Shown here one piece after another: positions 47,437 through 58,917 of a DNA stretch of 64,000 bases. Position 1 is the stretch's first letter. Every line of letters begins with the position of its first letter. The position numbers and the translations under genes were made by a program. This DNA is from Duganella sp. CF402 (GTDB lineage Bacteria; Pseudomonadota; Gammaproteobacteria; Burkholderiales; Burkholderiaceae_D), in assembly GCF_900109645.1 (NCBI RefSeq), contig NZ_FOBG01000004.1, positions 372,001 to 436,000 on the forward strand, written 5' to 3'. The notes under the pieces were generated by a model, which was not told the DNA's origin, did no database searches, and was given only the letters and a program-made list of their open reading frames with translations.

Positions 47437-48039
47437 ATGGATACGTTGACTGCAAAAAGCGAGGCCACTTACGCCACCATTCTGGAAGCGGCGATGGCGA
47501 TGGCGGCCGAGGAAGGCATCGGCCGGCTGTCGCTGGGCGAATTGGCCAAGCGCACCGGGATTAGTAAAAGCGGGGTATTTTCCCGCGTCGGTTCGCTGGA
47601 AGCTTTGCAATCGGCGGTATTGGATGAATATGATAGGCGCTTCTCGGCGGAGATATTCCTGCCATCGCTGCAACTGGAAAAAGGCCTGCCGCGATTAATT
47701 GCGCAGATTAATGCCTGGTCGCGCCGTGCCGCAGGCGAGGGTTTGAATAATTCCTGTTTATACAGCGCCGGTGCATTTGAATATGACGATTTGGACGGTG
47801 CGGTGCGCGACCGTTTGCAGCAAGGTGTGCAAGCATGGCGCGCTTCATTACGCCGGACTATTCTGCAGGCCATTGAATTAGGCCAATTAAAACCGGATAC
47901 CGATCCGGGACAATTGGTGTACGAGATTTACAGTTTAATCGTGGGATTAATCCACGATACCCGTTTCCTGCGCGAAGAGCCATCCAGCCGCTACATGCTG
48001 AAGGCATTTGAGCGTTTGATCGCGTCTTACCGTCCTTGA
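47437..48039 (+). CDS. TetR/AcrR family regulator
   Basis: 200 residues. N-terminal helix-turn-helix: ILEAAMAMAAEEGIGRLSLG, then ELAKRTGISKSGVFSRVGS; the remainder is an effector-binding helical domain with the KPDTDPGQLVYEIYSLIVGL segment typical of the TetR_C_39-like class. Several stretches use AT-rich codons unlike the neighbours, hinting at transfer. Flanking palindromes of one type lie before its start and before the small gene downstream. The start at 47437 puts the first palindrome just outside the coding region. Confidence 0.9.
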   Translation: MDTLTAKSEATYATILEAAMAMAAEEGIGRLSLGELAKRTGISKSGVFSRVGSLEALQSAVLDEYDRRFSAEIFLPSLQLEKGLPRLIAQINAWSRRAAGEGLNNSCLYSAGAFEYDDLDGAVRDRLQQGVQAWRASLRRTILQAIELGQLKPDTDPGQLVYEIYSLIVGLIHDTRFLREEPSSRYMLKAFERLIASYRP

Positions 48040-48053
48040 TTTTTTTAATCTAA

Positions 48054-48073
48054 TTTCGCACACCTGTGCGAAA
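48054..48073 (+). promoter_or_regulatory. TetR operator, downstream perfect copy
   Basis: TTTCGCACA-CC-TGTGCGAAA, perfect 9-bp arms. It overlaps the sequence just before the AAAGGAGAA ribosome site of the 37-residue gene, so a bound repressor would block that gene. Confidence 0.75.
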
Positions 48074-48084
48074 AGGAGAATAGA

Positions 48085-48198
48085 ATGCTTGCCTTAATAT
48101 TGATCGTGCCAGTGGCAGCTTATCTGGTTACGCGCAGCAAGCTCTGGTGCCTGCTGCGCTCACTCCCGGCCTCGAACGACGACCTGACCTTCTACTGA
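48085..48198 (+). CDS. 37-residue single-pass membrane peptide under TetR control
   Basis: A small gene with an excellent ribosome site (AAAGGAGAA, 5 bases before the ATG) and a perfect operator palindrome just upstream. The peptide starts MLALILIVPVAAYLVTRSK (one membrane helix, then a positive residue) and ends LPASNDDLTFY. I do not recognise the family. The location behind tetR and the copied operator argue that it is real and induced together with, or by relief of, the TetR protein. It could be a membrane stress or efflux-associated micropeptide; that is only inference. Confidence 0.65.
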   Translation: MLALILIVPVAAYLVTRSKLWCLLRSLPASNDDLTFY

Positions 48199-48247
48199 GC
48201 CGAGTCATGCCGGATTTTGGCCTTTACGTGCCAATTCCTGGCATGAA

Positions 48248-49684
48248 TTAGCGGGAATACTGGGCTTCCACACCCAGAATGGCCTTGGTTTCGAGGTAGC
48301 TGTCCAGTCCATACGGTCCGAACTCTCGGCCGATGCCGGACTGTTTGAAACCGCCAAACGGTGCAATCAGGTCGTCATGGATGCCGTTAATATGCACCCG
48401 GCCGGCGATTAATTGGGGGGCAACCCGGTTGGCGCGATCCAGGTTGGTGGAGCTGACATAAGCCTGCAAACCATATTGCGTGTCATTGGCAATCTGTATC
48501 GCTTCTTCCTCGGTTTTATAAGTGAGAATAGAGAGCACCGGGCCGAATATTTCATCGCGCGCAATCGTCATATTATTGGTGACGTTAATAAATGCGGTCG
48601 GCTTGACGAAATAACCGGATTCCAGGCCTTCCGGTTTTCCAATGCCACCAGTAATTAATTCTGCACCTTCTTCAATGCCGATTTGAATATAACGCTGCAC
48701 GCGTTCGAATTGTTTTTGATTGACCAACGGGCCGATAGAAACTTCGGCGCGGTGAGGATCGCCCACCACCACCGATTCCACGGCCGCTTTGGCCAGTTGT
48801 TTTACCAGATCCAGTTTATGCTCCGGCACCAGCAAGCGGCTGCCGGCAATACAAGCCTGACCGTTATTCATGAAGCAGGCTTGTATCGCTGCGGGAATGG
48901 CTTTTTCAAAATCCGCGTCGTCGAGAATTAAGTTGGCGCTTTTGCCGCCCAGTTCGAGCGTTACCCGTTTCATGGTATCGACGCCGAGTTTGGCGATGGC
49001 TTTGCCGACGGCCGTCGAACCGGTAAATGAAATTTTGTTAATGTCCGGATGCACGCTCAGCGCGGCCCCCACCACCTCGCCACGGCCGTTGACGATGTTC
49101 ACCACCCCCGGCGGCAGCTGTGCCGCGTGGAAACATTCGGCCAGGATCTGGTTTTGGCGGGCGCTCAGTTCGCTCGGCTTGACCACCACGGTGCAACCGG
49201 CCGCGATCGCCGTGGCGACCTTGTTGGCGATAAACCAGGCGCTGGAATTCCACGGCGTGATGATGCCGACCACGCCCACCGGTTCCAGCACCACCCGCGC
49301 CGTGTTCACGGTTTTGACGAAGGCGTGCTCCTCCATTACCTTTTTGACATCGAGGAACATCTTGGCCGTGTAGCGCGAACGGCCGATGCTGGTCGGCAAC
49401 GGGCCGCCATATTCCTCGACCAGCGCGGTGGCGGCGTCGTCGGCGCGGGCCAGCACCGCATCATGCAATCGTTGCAAGATGGCGCCGCGCTCGGCCAGGC
49501 TGCTGCGCGAAAACGTCGGGAAGGCGGCCTTGGCGGCAGCGACCGCGCGCTCGACGTCTTCGGCGTCGCCGAGGCGCACCCGGCCGTCGCGCTGGCCGGT
49601 GGTTGGATTGATCAGGTCGAACATCTCCTCGCCGTGCGGGGTGACAAACTGGCCGTTGATGTAGATGTGCTCGATGGTGTGCAT
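48248..49684 (-). CDS. NAD(P)-dependent aldehyde dehydrogenase
   Basis: 478 residues. The nucleotide-binding PWNSSAWFIANKVATAIAAG, the general-base glutamate in TLELGGKSA and the nucleophile cysteine in FMNNGQACIAGSR are all present; FGPVLSILTYKTEEEAI closes the domain. The family oxidises aldehydes to acids; the substrate is not clear. GAGGAGC lies before ATG 49684. It ends 50 bases from the 37-residue gene, convergently, so a shared TetR regulon is possible but unproven. Confidence 0.94.
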   Translation of the reverse strand: MHTIEHIYINGQFVTPHGEEMFDLINPTTGQRDGRVRLGDAEDVERAVAAAKAAFPTFSRSSLAERGAILQRLHDAVLARADDAATALVEEYGGPLPTSIGRSRYTAKMFLDVKKVMEEHAFVKTVNTARVVLEPVGVVGIITPWNSSAWFIANKVATAIAAGCTVVVKPSELSARQNQILAECFHAAQLPPGVVNIVNGRGEVVGAALSVHPDINKISFTGSTAVGKAIAKLGVDTMKRVTLELGGKSANLILDDADFEKAIPAAIQACFMNNGQACIAGSRLLVPEHKLDLVKQLAKAAVESVVVGDPHRAEVSIGPLVNQKQFERVQRYIQIGIEEGAELITGGIGKPEGLESGYFVKPTAFINVTNNMTIARDEIFGPVLSILTYKTEEEAIQIANDTQYGLQAYVSSTNLDRANRVAPQLIAGRVHINGIHDDLIAPFGGFKQSGIGREFGPYGLDSYLETKAILGVEAQYSR

Positions 49685-49877
49685 GATTGCTCCTCGGTAA
49701 GTTGATGGAGCCATTCTAGAAATTGCCGCGCCGCCGCATCAGTGCGATTCCTGCCGCAGAGTTGCCTGATTCTGCAATCCATGCCGACGGTTTAGCATTT
49801 CGTCACAATGACGCATCGCGTTGCGATGCTTGGCGCTACAGTGCAGGCTCACCATTTTTTTATAACGATAGGCCTCC

Positions 49878-51680
49878 ATGACAACGACTACCCGTCTCGG
49901 CGCTGCCAGCGCCTTGTTGTTCACCCTGATCCTGGGCGTGGCCCATGCCGACACCGCCGCTCCCGACCTGGAAGCGCGCCGTGCGACCCTCAACAAACTC
50001 ATCAAGGAGCAGTGGGAACACACCATGCGCAACAGCCCGGAATGGGCATCGCTGCTGGGCGACAAGCGCTTCAACGATCGCTGGACCGACTTCTCGCAAG
50101 CCGGCATCGACGCTGACATCAAGGCCAGCGCCGATTTCCTCAAGCGTTTCGAGGCGGTCGACACTACCGGCTTCCCGCTGCAGGAACAGCTGAACCGTGG
50201 ACTGATGGTCCGCCAGCTGCGCCAGCAGGTGGACGGCGCCCGCTTCAAGGATTGGGAAATGCCGCTGGCGCAGAACTCCGGCGTCCACCTCGACACACCG
50301 CAAATCGTGCCGCTGCTGCCGTTTGAAACGGTGAAGGATTACGAGGACTACATCAAGCGCCTGCACACGCTGCCGAAACTGTTCGAGCAGACCCGCGTGC
50401 AGATGGCGAACGGCGTCAAGGACAAGCTGATGCCGCCGCAGTTCCTGATTCCGAAAATCGCCAAGCAGTGCGAAGACGTGGCGGCCATGAAGCCGGCCGA
50501 TTCGCCGTACGCCGAACCGCTGAAGCGCATGCCGAAAACCTTCTCGGCGGCCGACAAGGCGCGCCTGACCAAGGCCATCCTGGCTGCGGTCAAGAGCGAC
50601 GTGGCGCCGGCCTACAAGAAGCTGGCCGTCTACACCAAGACCCAGTACCTGCCGCACGGCCGCAAGGACGTGGGCATGTGGTCGCTGCCTGACGGCGACG
50701 CGCGCTACACCTTCAAGGCGCGCAACTCGACCACCACCGAGATGACGCCGGAGCAGATCCACCAACTGGGCCTGTCGGAAGTGGCGCGCATCGAAGGCCA
50801 GATGCTGGAGACCGCGAAAAAGCTCGGCTACAGCGACCTGAAAGCCTTCAACAAGGCGGTGGCCGGGAATCCTGCGCTGCATCCGAAATCGCGCCAGGAG
50901 ATCGTCGATCTCTATCAGAAGTACACCGACCAGATGTACCCGCAGCTGCCTAACCAGTTCGGCGTGCTGCCGAAAAATAAGGTGGAGATCAAGCCGCTGG
51001 AGCAATTCGCCGAGAAAGGCGGGCCAGGTGCTTCCTACATGCCTGGTTCGCCGGATGGCAAGCGTCCGGGCCGCGTGCAGGTCAACACCGGCGATTTCGA
51101 ACACCGTTCCACCATCGGCATCGAAACCACGGCGCTGCACGAAGGCGTGCCGGGCCACCACATGCAGCTGACCATCGCACAGGAGATCCAGGGCCTGCCG
51201 GACTTCCGCCAGCAAGGCGGCTACACGGCTTATGTTGAAGGCTGGGCGCTGTACTCGGAACGCCTGGGCGAGGAGCTGGGCTTCTTCACGGATCCTTACA
51301 GCTACTACGGCCATTTGCAGGACGAGATGCTGCGCGCGATCCGTCTGGTGGTGGACACCGGCCTGCATTACAAGAAGTGGGACCGCCAGCAGGTGGTGGA
51401 CTTCTTCCACGATCACTCAGGCATCGAAGAGGTGGAAGTGCAGAGCGAGACCGATCGCTACATCGTCTGGCCGGGCCAGGCGCTGGGTTACAAGATCGGC
51501 CAGCTGAAGATTCTTGAACTGCGCGACTACGCCCGCAAGGAGCTCGGTGCCGGCTTCGACATCCGCAAGTTCCACGACCAGGTGCTGGGCGCAGGCGCGT
51601 TGCCGATGGACGTGCTGGAATCGCACATCAAGGATTGGGTCGCGTCGGAGAAGAAGCTCGTCGCAAATCAATCTTCGTAA
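49878..51680 (+). CDS. DUF885 family secreted metallopeptidase-like protein
   Basis: 600 residues with a signal peptide (MTTTTRLGAASALLFTLILGVAHA). The DUF885 zinc-site-like motif HEGVPGHHMQ starts at H421, and a second conserved block FDIRKFHDQVLGAGALPMDVLE is near the C-terminus. DUF885 proteins are regarded as likely metallopeptidases (M32/gluzincin-like). A GCATCGC-GTT-GCGATGC inverted repeat (49813-49829) lies upstream. The final 53 bases overlap the convergent DUF3828-like gene. Confidence 0.9.
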   Translation: MTTTTRLGAASALLFTLILGVAHADTAAPDLEARRATLNKLIKEQWEHTMRNSPEWASLLGDKRFNDRWTDFSQAGIDADIKASADFLKRFEAVDTTGFPLQEQLNRGLMVRQLRQQVDGARFKDWEMPLAQNSGVHLDTPQIVPLLPFETVKDYEDYIKRLHTLPKLFEQTRVQMANGVKDKLMPPQFLIPKIAKQCEDVAAMKPADSPYAEPLKRMPKTFSAADKARLTKAILAAVKSDVAPAYKKLAVYTKTQYLPHGRKDVGMWSLPDGDARYTFKARNSTTTEMTPEQIHQLGLSEVARIEGQMLETAKKLGYSDLKAFNKAVAGNPALHPKSRQEIVDLYQKYTDQMYPQLPNQFGVLPKNKVEIKPLEQFAEKGGPGASYMPGSPDGKRPGRVQVNTGDFEHRSTIGIETTALHEGVPGHHMQLTIAQEIQGLPDFRQQGGYTAYVEGWALYSERLGEELGFFTDPYSYYGHLQDEMLRAIRLVVDTGLHYKKWDRQQVVDFFHDHSGIEEVEVQSETDRYIVWPGQALGYKIGQLKILELRDYARKELGAGFDIRKFHDQVLGAGALPMDVLESHIKDWVASEKKLVANQSS

Positions 51681-52515
51681 CCCACCAGGCCTTGTTCTGG
51701 AAGGTGAAGTCAAGGGCGTGCACTGACACCATCTTGCCTTCACTGGCAGCCACCTCGCCCGGCTTGGGCAAGGTGGCGGTATCGGCGCCGCTGTCTGCCA
51801 GCGCATCGAGTGCTTGCAGCAGGCGCATATCGTCGCGCTTCATGGCGACGCACACGCCGTACTGGTCGCATACCTGCACCGGGAAGGCGATGAAGCGCAT
51901 CGCTCGGTCCAGCATGTCCTCGTTCCCCAGATAGTTGAACACCCAGCCAGCCGCATCGGCCAGCTCGCGCGCACGCGCCAGCACGGCGTCGTTCTCGCGC
52001 TGCAGCTCCTGCCGCATCGAGCGGCCCTGCCCGTACAGCATATCGTTCACGCGCCAGCCGTTGACTTCATCCACCAGCGCGAAACGGACGTGGCGTTCGT
52101 CGGCCGATCCCATGTCGGGATAGATGTTAAAGCTGGCTTCGACCACATCATCGCCGACGCGCTCCACCTTGAATTGCGCCCGCTCGAAGTCCAGCGTAGG
52201 CGGCACTTCCTGCGCATCGAGGAACACATCGCCACCGGCGCCGTAGCCGCAGATATCGTCGCCGCGCGAGAGGCTGTCGCACAGCTGCAGGTTGGCGTCC
52301 ACCAGCGCTTCCAGCTCTTTGGAAAAGAAGGAGCCCGTGGGCAGCTGGCTCGCTTGCCGCATTTCCGGCCGCGCCAGATGGTCTTTGTAGAAGTTGGTGA
52401 TCAGTTCCAGCTGCTGCTGGCGAACCGACCATGCGATGTCGGCCAGCAGCGCCACAACGGCGAAGGCGAACAATCCAACGCCCAGCGGTACCAGGCGTTT
52501 CTTATTGATTTTCAT
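51628..52515 (-). CDS. DUF3828-like membrane-anchored protein
   Basis: 295 residues. One N-terminal membrane helix (VPLGVGLFAFAVVALLADIAW) and a periplasmic part that reads like DUF3828: LITNFYKDHL, then FSKELEALVDANLQLC, and HVRFALVDEVNGWRVNDMLYG. Cysteine pairs and CDQYGVCVAM suggest disulfides. Function unknown. Its ATG overlaps the stop of the araC gene by 4 bases, so it belongs to the uvrA-araC run. Confidence 0.65.
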   Translation of the reverse strand: MKINKKRLVPLGVGLFAFAVVALLADIAWSVRQQQLELITNFYKDHLARPEMRQASQLPTGSFFSKELEALVDANLQLCDSLSRGDDICGYGAGGDVFLDAQEVPPTLDFERAQFKVERVGDDVVEASFNIYPDMGSADERHVRFALVDEVNGWRVNDMLYGQGRSMRQELQRENDAVLARARELADAAGWVFNYLGNEDMLDRAMRFIAFPVQVCDQYGVCVAMKRDDMRLLQALDALADSGADTATLPKPGEVAASEGKMVSVHALDFTFQNKAWWVTKIDLRRASSPTRPNP

Positions 52516-53414
52516 GGCGTCGTCCGGAGTTTTTTGATGTCCTGCATGGGCGGCGCGCCGAACAGGCGACGGTACTCGCGGCTGAATTGCGAGGCGCTCT
52601 CATAGCCCACTTGATAGGCCACGGTAGTGGCGTCCATTTCGCCTCCCAGCAGCAGCGCGCGCGCCTGCTGCAAGCGCAGCTGCTTTTGATACTGCATCGG
52701 CCCCATCGTGGTCACCGCCTTGAAGCGGTGGTGCAGGCTGGAGACGCTCATGTGAGTGGCTTGCGCCAGCTCTTCCACTTTCACCGGCTGGTCGTAGCGG
52801 TCCTTAAGCCAGGCGATGGCTTTGCTGATGCCGCGATCCTGCTGATCGAGCACGATGTTCTGGTATAGCTGGCGGCCATAGGCGCCGGTCAGCATGCGGT
52901 AGATGATCTCGCGTTTGAGGCCAACCGCGAGGAAGGCCGCTTCCGCCGGCGGCGCTTGCAGCAAGCGCACCAGCTGGTATAAGGATTCCAGCAAAGTATC
53001 GTCGGTCTTGCCGACGTAGGCGCCGCGCACCGGCTCCTGCGTGTCGATGGCGACATGCGCTTCCTGCACGATGGCCGCAATCTCTTGTGGATCGAGTTCG
53101 ATGTTGAGGAGCAGGTAGGGCTCATCGGCCGTGGCGCGCACGATGTGGCCGGAGGCCGGCATGTCGACCGACACCACCAGATATTCACCGGGGCCGTAGT
53201 CGAGCACTTCGTCGGCCAGGTGCACGCGCTTGTGGCCTTGCAGGATCACACAGCACGAAGGTTTGAGCACGCCCTTCGTAACAGGCGTGGGATGCGAGGA
53301 GCGCAGCAGCGATAAAAACGGAATGCTGGTCGCCACCCGCTGCTCGTCCAGCGCATGCTGCTGGACGATGTCGATCATATGATCGAGCCGCGTGGTGGCA
53401 AGGTCGCGTTTCAT
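52512..53414 (-). CDS. AraC family regulator (AraC_N type)
   Basis: 300 residues. The N-terminal AraC_N domain (SIPFLSLLRSSHPTPVTKGV, then KPSCCVILQGHK) resembles YqhC-like regulators. Two helix-turn-helix units lie at ~200-295, including VEELAQATHMSVSSLHHRFK and VAYQVGYESASQFSREYRR. It starts 1 base after the uvrA stop and couples to the DUF3828-like gene. The effector is unknown. Confidence 0.92.
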   Translation of the reverse strand: MKRDLATTRLDHMIDIVQQHALDEQRVATSIPFLSLLRSSHPTPVTKGVLKPSCCVILQGHKRVHLADEVLDYGPGEYLVVSVDMPASGHIVRATADEPYLLLNIELDPQEIAAIVQEAHVAIDTQEPVRGAYVGKTDDTLLESLYQLVRLLQAPPAEAAFLAVGLKREIIYRMLTGAYGRQLYQNIVLDQQDRGISKAIAWLKDRYDQPVKVEELAQATHMSVSSLHHRFKAVTTMGPMQYQKQLRLQQARALLLGGEMDATTVAYQVGYESASQFSREYRRLFGAPPMQDIKKLRTTP

Positions 53415-53415
53415 C

Positions 53416-56262
<2,847 letters not shown>

Positions 56263-56353
56263 TGAATTTGGCCTCTAGAGTCAACCCGTTACTATAGCCG
56301 GGTTTGGATATATGCGCCGACCTTGCGCCAGATCGAAGTGTGGCGGTGCGGCA

Positions 56354-56369
56354 CTGTATATAATACCAG
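56354..56369. promoter_or_regulatory. LexA-type box between uvrA and ssb
   Basis: CTGTATATAATACCAG, one base from the CTGT-N8-ACAG consensus. It contains a TATAAT hexamer (56359-56364), so a bound repressor would cover a promoter. A further TATAAT lies at 56403-56408. Confidence 0.7.
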
Positions 56370-56475
56370 TATTTTCTTGCGCCGTTTCAACTTGGCGTGG
56401 ACTATAATTCCTTGTTTCGCATTTCGCAGCCCGCCGTACAGACGGCGGAGGTCGTTACTCAGGAGTCTTATTCAT

Positions 56476-56994
56476 ATGGCATCAGTCAACAAAGTCATCA
56501 TCGTCGGCAATCTGGGTCGCGATCCGGAAATTCGCTACATGCCTAGCGGTGACGCGATCGCCAACATTGCTGTGGCGACATCGTACAAATCGAAGGACCG
56601 CAACACCGGCGAGCAGAAAGAGCTGACCGAGTGGCACCGTATTTCCTTCTTCGGCCGCCTGGCGGAAATCGTCGGCCAGTACCTGAAAAAAGGTTCGTCG
56701 GTCTACGTCGAAGGCCGTCTGCAGACCCGCAAGTACACCGACAAGGACGGCGTAGAGAAATACGCAACCGACATCATCGCTGAAAACATGCAAATGCTGG
56801 GCGGTCGCGCCGGCATGGGCGGCGACAACATGGACGACGGCGGCGGTTACGGCGGCGGTGGTGGCTACGAAGCCCCACCACAGCGCCAGGCCCCAGCCCC
56901 GCGCCCACAAATGGCGCCACCGGCACCAGCCCCGCGCCCGGCACCACGCCCAGCGCCGAACTTCTCGGACATGGATGACGACATTCCGTTCTGA
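56476..56994 (+). CDS. ssb: Single-stranded DNA-binding protein
   Basis: 172 residues. The OB-fold spans residues 1-110 (MASVNKVIIVGNLGRDPEIR, then EWHRISFFGRLAEIVGQYLKKG). A glycine-rich linker and a proline/alanine/arginine stretch lead to the acidic tip DMDDDIPF that recruits repair proteins. ATG 56476 is behind AGGAGT; a start at 56323 is rejected since it adds 51 non-homologous residues. Two terminators follow. Confidence 0.97.
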   Translation: MASVNKVIIVGNLGRDPEIRYMPSGDAIANIAVATSYKSKDRNTGEQKELTEWHRISFFGRLAEIVGQYLKKGSSVYVEGRLQTRKYTDKDGVEKYATDIIAENMQMLGGRAGMGGDNMDDGGGYGGGGGYEAPPQRQAPAPRPQMAPPAPAPRPAPRPAPNFSDMDDDIPF

Positions 56995-57011
56995 TCGGAA
57001 TGCGCCAATAG

Positions 57012-57046
57012 AAAAAGCGCAGCTATTCAACCAGCTCCGCTTTTTT
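57012..57046 (+). terminator. First terminator after ssb
   Basis: AAAAAGCG/CGCTTTTT and AGCT/AGCT arms with one C-C mismatch and a T-run. Confidence 0.75.
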
Positions 57047-57080
57047 CTGTTTGGCGTGCACTTGCTGCAAGCATACAGCG

Positions 57081-57115
57081 AAGCCCCGCAACCCTAGTAA
57101 GTTGCGGGGCTTTTT
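57081..57115 (+). terminator. Second terminator after ssb
   Basis: 12-bp perfect stem (57081-57092 with 57101-57112) and TTTTT. The isochorismatase-type gene ends 14 bases away on the other strand, so it may act in both directions. Confidence 0.85.
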
Positions 57116-57126
57116 AACGAAATAAC

Positions 57127-57780
57127 TTAGTGCGCTTCGGAGGCGTTGAACATGGTTTTGGCGTAGATCAGGCCGAGACCGTAGCCGCCGCCGTGGGCGA
57201 TCGAGGTGGCGACGGTTTCGTTGTAGGTCTCGCCACGGGCCCAGTCGCGCTGCAGTTCGAGCAGGTATTGCAGCGAGGTCATCGGACGGGCGCCGGCTTG
57301 CACCATGCGCTGCACGGCGCGTTCATGGGCTTCGTCGGAGACGTCGCCGCTGGCGTCGGTGATCACGTAGACTTCAAAGCCCTGGTCCAGGGCCGACAGG
57401 GCTGGACCCACGATGCATACCGAGGTCCACAGACCGGCCAGCACGATTTTCTCTTTGCCGATGGCGTTCACGCGCTCGGCGATGCGTGGGTCTTCCCAGG
57501 TGTTCATGGTGGTGCGGTCGATCGCCACTTCGTTCGGGAACACTTCCTTGATTTCGTTGAAGATCGGGCCGGAGAACGATTTTTCCGCTACCGTGGTCAG
57601 GATGGTCGGCACCTTGAATTCCTTGGCCGCTTTCGACACCAGCGCCACGTTGTTGCGCAGCTGGACCGGGTCGATCGACTTGGTGGCGAACGACATTTGC
57701 GACTGGTGATCGATCAGGATCAGGGCGTGGTTGTTTGGGCTCAGCAGAGTTTGACCTGGTTTGGCGATGGCGGTAGGCAT
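57127..57780 (-). CDS. Isochorismatase-family hydrolase (YcaC-like)
   Basis: 217 residues. The aspartate is in ALILIDHQSQM, the lysine region is TTVAEKSF and the nucleophile cysteine is in AGLWTSVCIVGPALSALDQG, the isochorismatase triad pattern. The length and the C-terminal RDWARGETYNE segment resemble YcaC. The substrate is unknown. It is preceded by a 290-base region that holds the terminator of the DUF3016 operon. Confidence 0.9.
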   Translation of the reverse strand: MPTAIAKPGQTLLSPNNHALILIDHQSQMSFATKSIDPVQLRNNVALVSKAAKEFKVPTILTTVAEKSFSGPIFNEIKEVFPNEVAIDRTTMNTWEDPRIAERVNAIGKEKIVLAGLWTSVCIVGPALSALDQGFEVYVITDASGDVSDEAHERAVQRMVQAGARPMTSLQYLLELQRDWARGETYNETVATSIAHGGGYGLGLIYAKTMFNASEAH

Positions 57781-57883
57781 GGTGTTTCTCCTTAATATTC
57801 AATAATTTCGATTTGGTGTTTGACGCTGCTTTCGTTGTTGCTGCGTCGATGGAATGCAGTATGCGCGGTCCAGTCCAAAACAA

Positions 57884-57905
57884 AAAGCGGAAAAATTTCC
57901 GCTTT
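57884..57905 (-). terminator. Terminator of the DJ-1/monooxygenase/DUF3016 operon
   Basis: 10-bp arms AAAGCGGAAA/TTTCCGCTTT with an AA gap, followed on the minus strand by a T-rich tract (TTGTTTTGG). It is in line with leftward transcription from 59594. Confidence 0.7.
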
Positions 57906-57969
57906 ATTATCGAAATTTTCGAATATCAAATAGCTGCCGGCCCAGACTCAGGCATGGCCTGCTCCACCG

Positions 57970-58074
57970 TCACCCGCGCCTAACAGGCTGACCGACAGAT
58001 AGCGAGGCGGGCATTCTGCCGCAGCCGTTTGCCGCCGTGCGCGGCGTGGTCAGTACCACCAGCGTGAGCTTCAT
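57970..58074 (-). CDS. Possible 34-residue ORF after the DUF3016 gene
   Basis: The ATG overlaps the stop of the DUF3016 gene (ATGA). The peptide starts MKLTLVVLTTPRTAANGCGR and ends PVRRG. There is no separate ribosome site and no family likeness. Translational coupling makes it possible; chance is equally likely. Confidence 0.25.
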   Translation of the reverse strand: MKLTLVVLTTPRTAANGCGRMPASLSVGQPVRRG

Positions 58075-58556
58075 TGTTTTTTCGGCGGCAAGATCTCCTT
58101 GCGGAACCAGGTGTCGAGCATGTTTATCTCATAACCGTACAGCTCTTGCTGGTACCGGTTGGCGCCAAGCTGGTAGCTTGGGTCGGCCAGTTGCTGCTCG
58201 CCGCTGCGGATCACCTGGCCATCCTGCTCGATGCGGTAGCGCAGGTGCATGCGTGGCCAGTCGGCCTGGCCTTTGGTCACGCGGATGTCGCGCACCGGCA
58301 CGCGCGGGAAGACGTCGCCGGCCAGGTCGATATCGAGGAATTCCACCGTCAGCACCTGTCCTGCGGGCAGCCGCTCGGACAGCTGCTTGAGGTGCTCGGT
58401 GAAGATGTATTCCATCGACTCCAGGTCCTTGTAGTGACGCGGCACGTCGGTCATGGCGTCGGTATTCAGGTAGCTGACGTTCGCCGTCGCGGCGGCGCTG
58501 GCTGCTGCGATCGTCAGCACGACCGCAGCAGCGATTTTCAACGCAGGCGTTTGCAT
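58071..58556 (-). CDS. DUF3016 family protein
   Basis: 161 residues with signal peptide MQTPALKIAAAVVLTIAAASAAATA. The mature part has SYLNTDAMTDVPRHYKDLES, the VLTVEFLDIDLAGD strand and a C-terminal YGYEINMLDTWFRKEI helix, the DUF3016 pattern. It is exported; role unknown. It is the third gene of a leftward operon after the DJ-1 and monooxygenase genes, with a 55-base gap. Confidence 0.85.
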   Translation of the reverse strand: MQTPALKIAAAVVLTIAAASAAATANVSYLNTDAMTDVPRHYKDLESMEYIFTEHLKQLSERLPAGQVLTVEFLDIDLAGDVFPRVPVRDIRVTKGQADWPRMHLRYRIEQDGQVIRSGEQQLADPSYQLGANRYQQELYGYEINMLDTWFRKEILPPKKQ

Positions 58557-58611
58557 GGCAGGCCTCTCTGGCAAAGATAGATAGCGCCTGACTATACGCC
58601 GTTTCGGCGGC

Positions 58612-58917
58612 TCAGGCACGGGCCTGCAGCACTTCCACTTGCCGCTCGGCCAGCAGCGGCAGGGCGCAGCCGACCACCAGCGTCCGGTAGTGCTCGGACT
58701 GGCGATGCGCTTCCAGCGCGGCCTCGCCGGCGTAGTGCTCCAGCAGCAGCAACTGGTGCGGCTGGTCGACACCGCGATACACCTCGTAGCCGAGGCAGCC
58801 CGGCTCGGCCAGCGTCTGCGGCCGCATCTCGGCCAGTATCGCCAGCACGTCGCCCAGCTTGCCTTCGGCCGGCCGCCAGCGCGCCACCACGGTGATCACT
58901 TCGGCAGCAGCGCTCAT
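58612..58917 (-). CDS. Antibiotic biosynthesis monooxygenase (ABM) family protein
   Basis: 101 residues of the ABM/YgiN fold: AEVITVVARWRPAEGKLGDVL, then TLAEPGCLGYEVYRGVDQPH and LLEHYAGEAALEAHRQSEHY. The family includes quinol monooxygenases. ATG 58917 overlaps the upstream gene's TGA. Confidence 0.88.
   Translation of the reverse strand: MSAAAEVITVVARWRPAEGKLGDVLAILAEMRPQTLAEPGCLGYEVYRGVDQPHQLLLLEHYAGEAALEAHRQSEHYRTLVVGCALPLLAERQVEVLQARA

Noticed and set aside
56323..56475. Upstream extension of ssb by 51 residues
   Set aside because: It does not resemble SSB, crosses the LexA-type box, and a good ribosome site exists at the internal ATG.
57906..58070. Gene remnant between the isochorismatase and DUF3016 genes
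   Set aside because: Short frames with no family likeness in any reading; only the 34-residue coupled frame is kept at low confidence.
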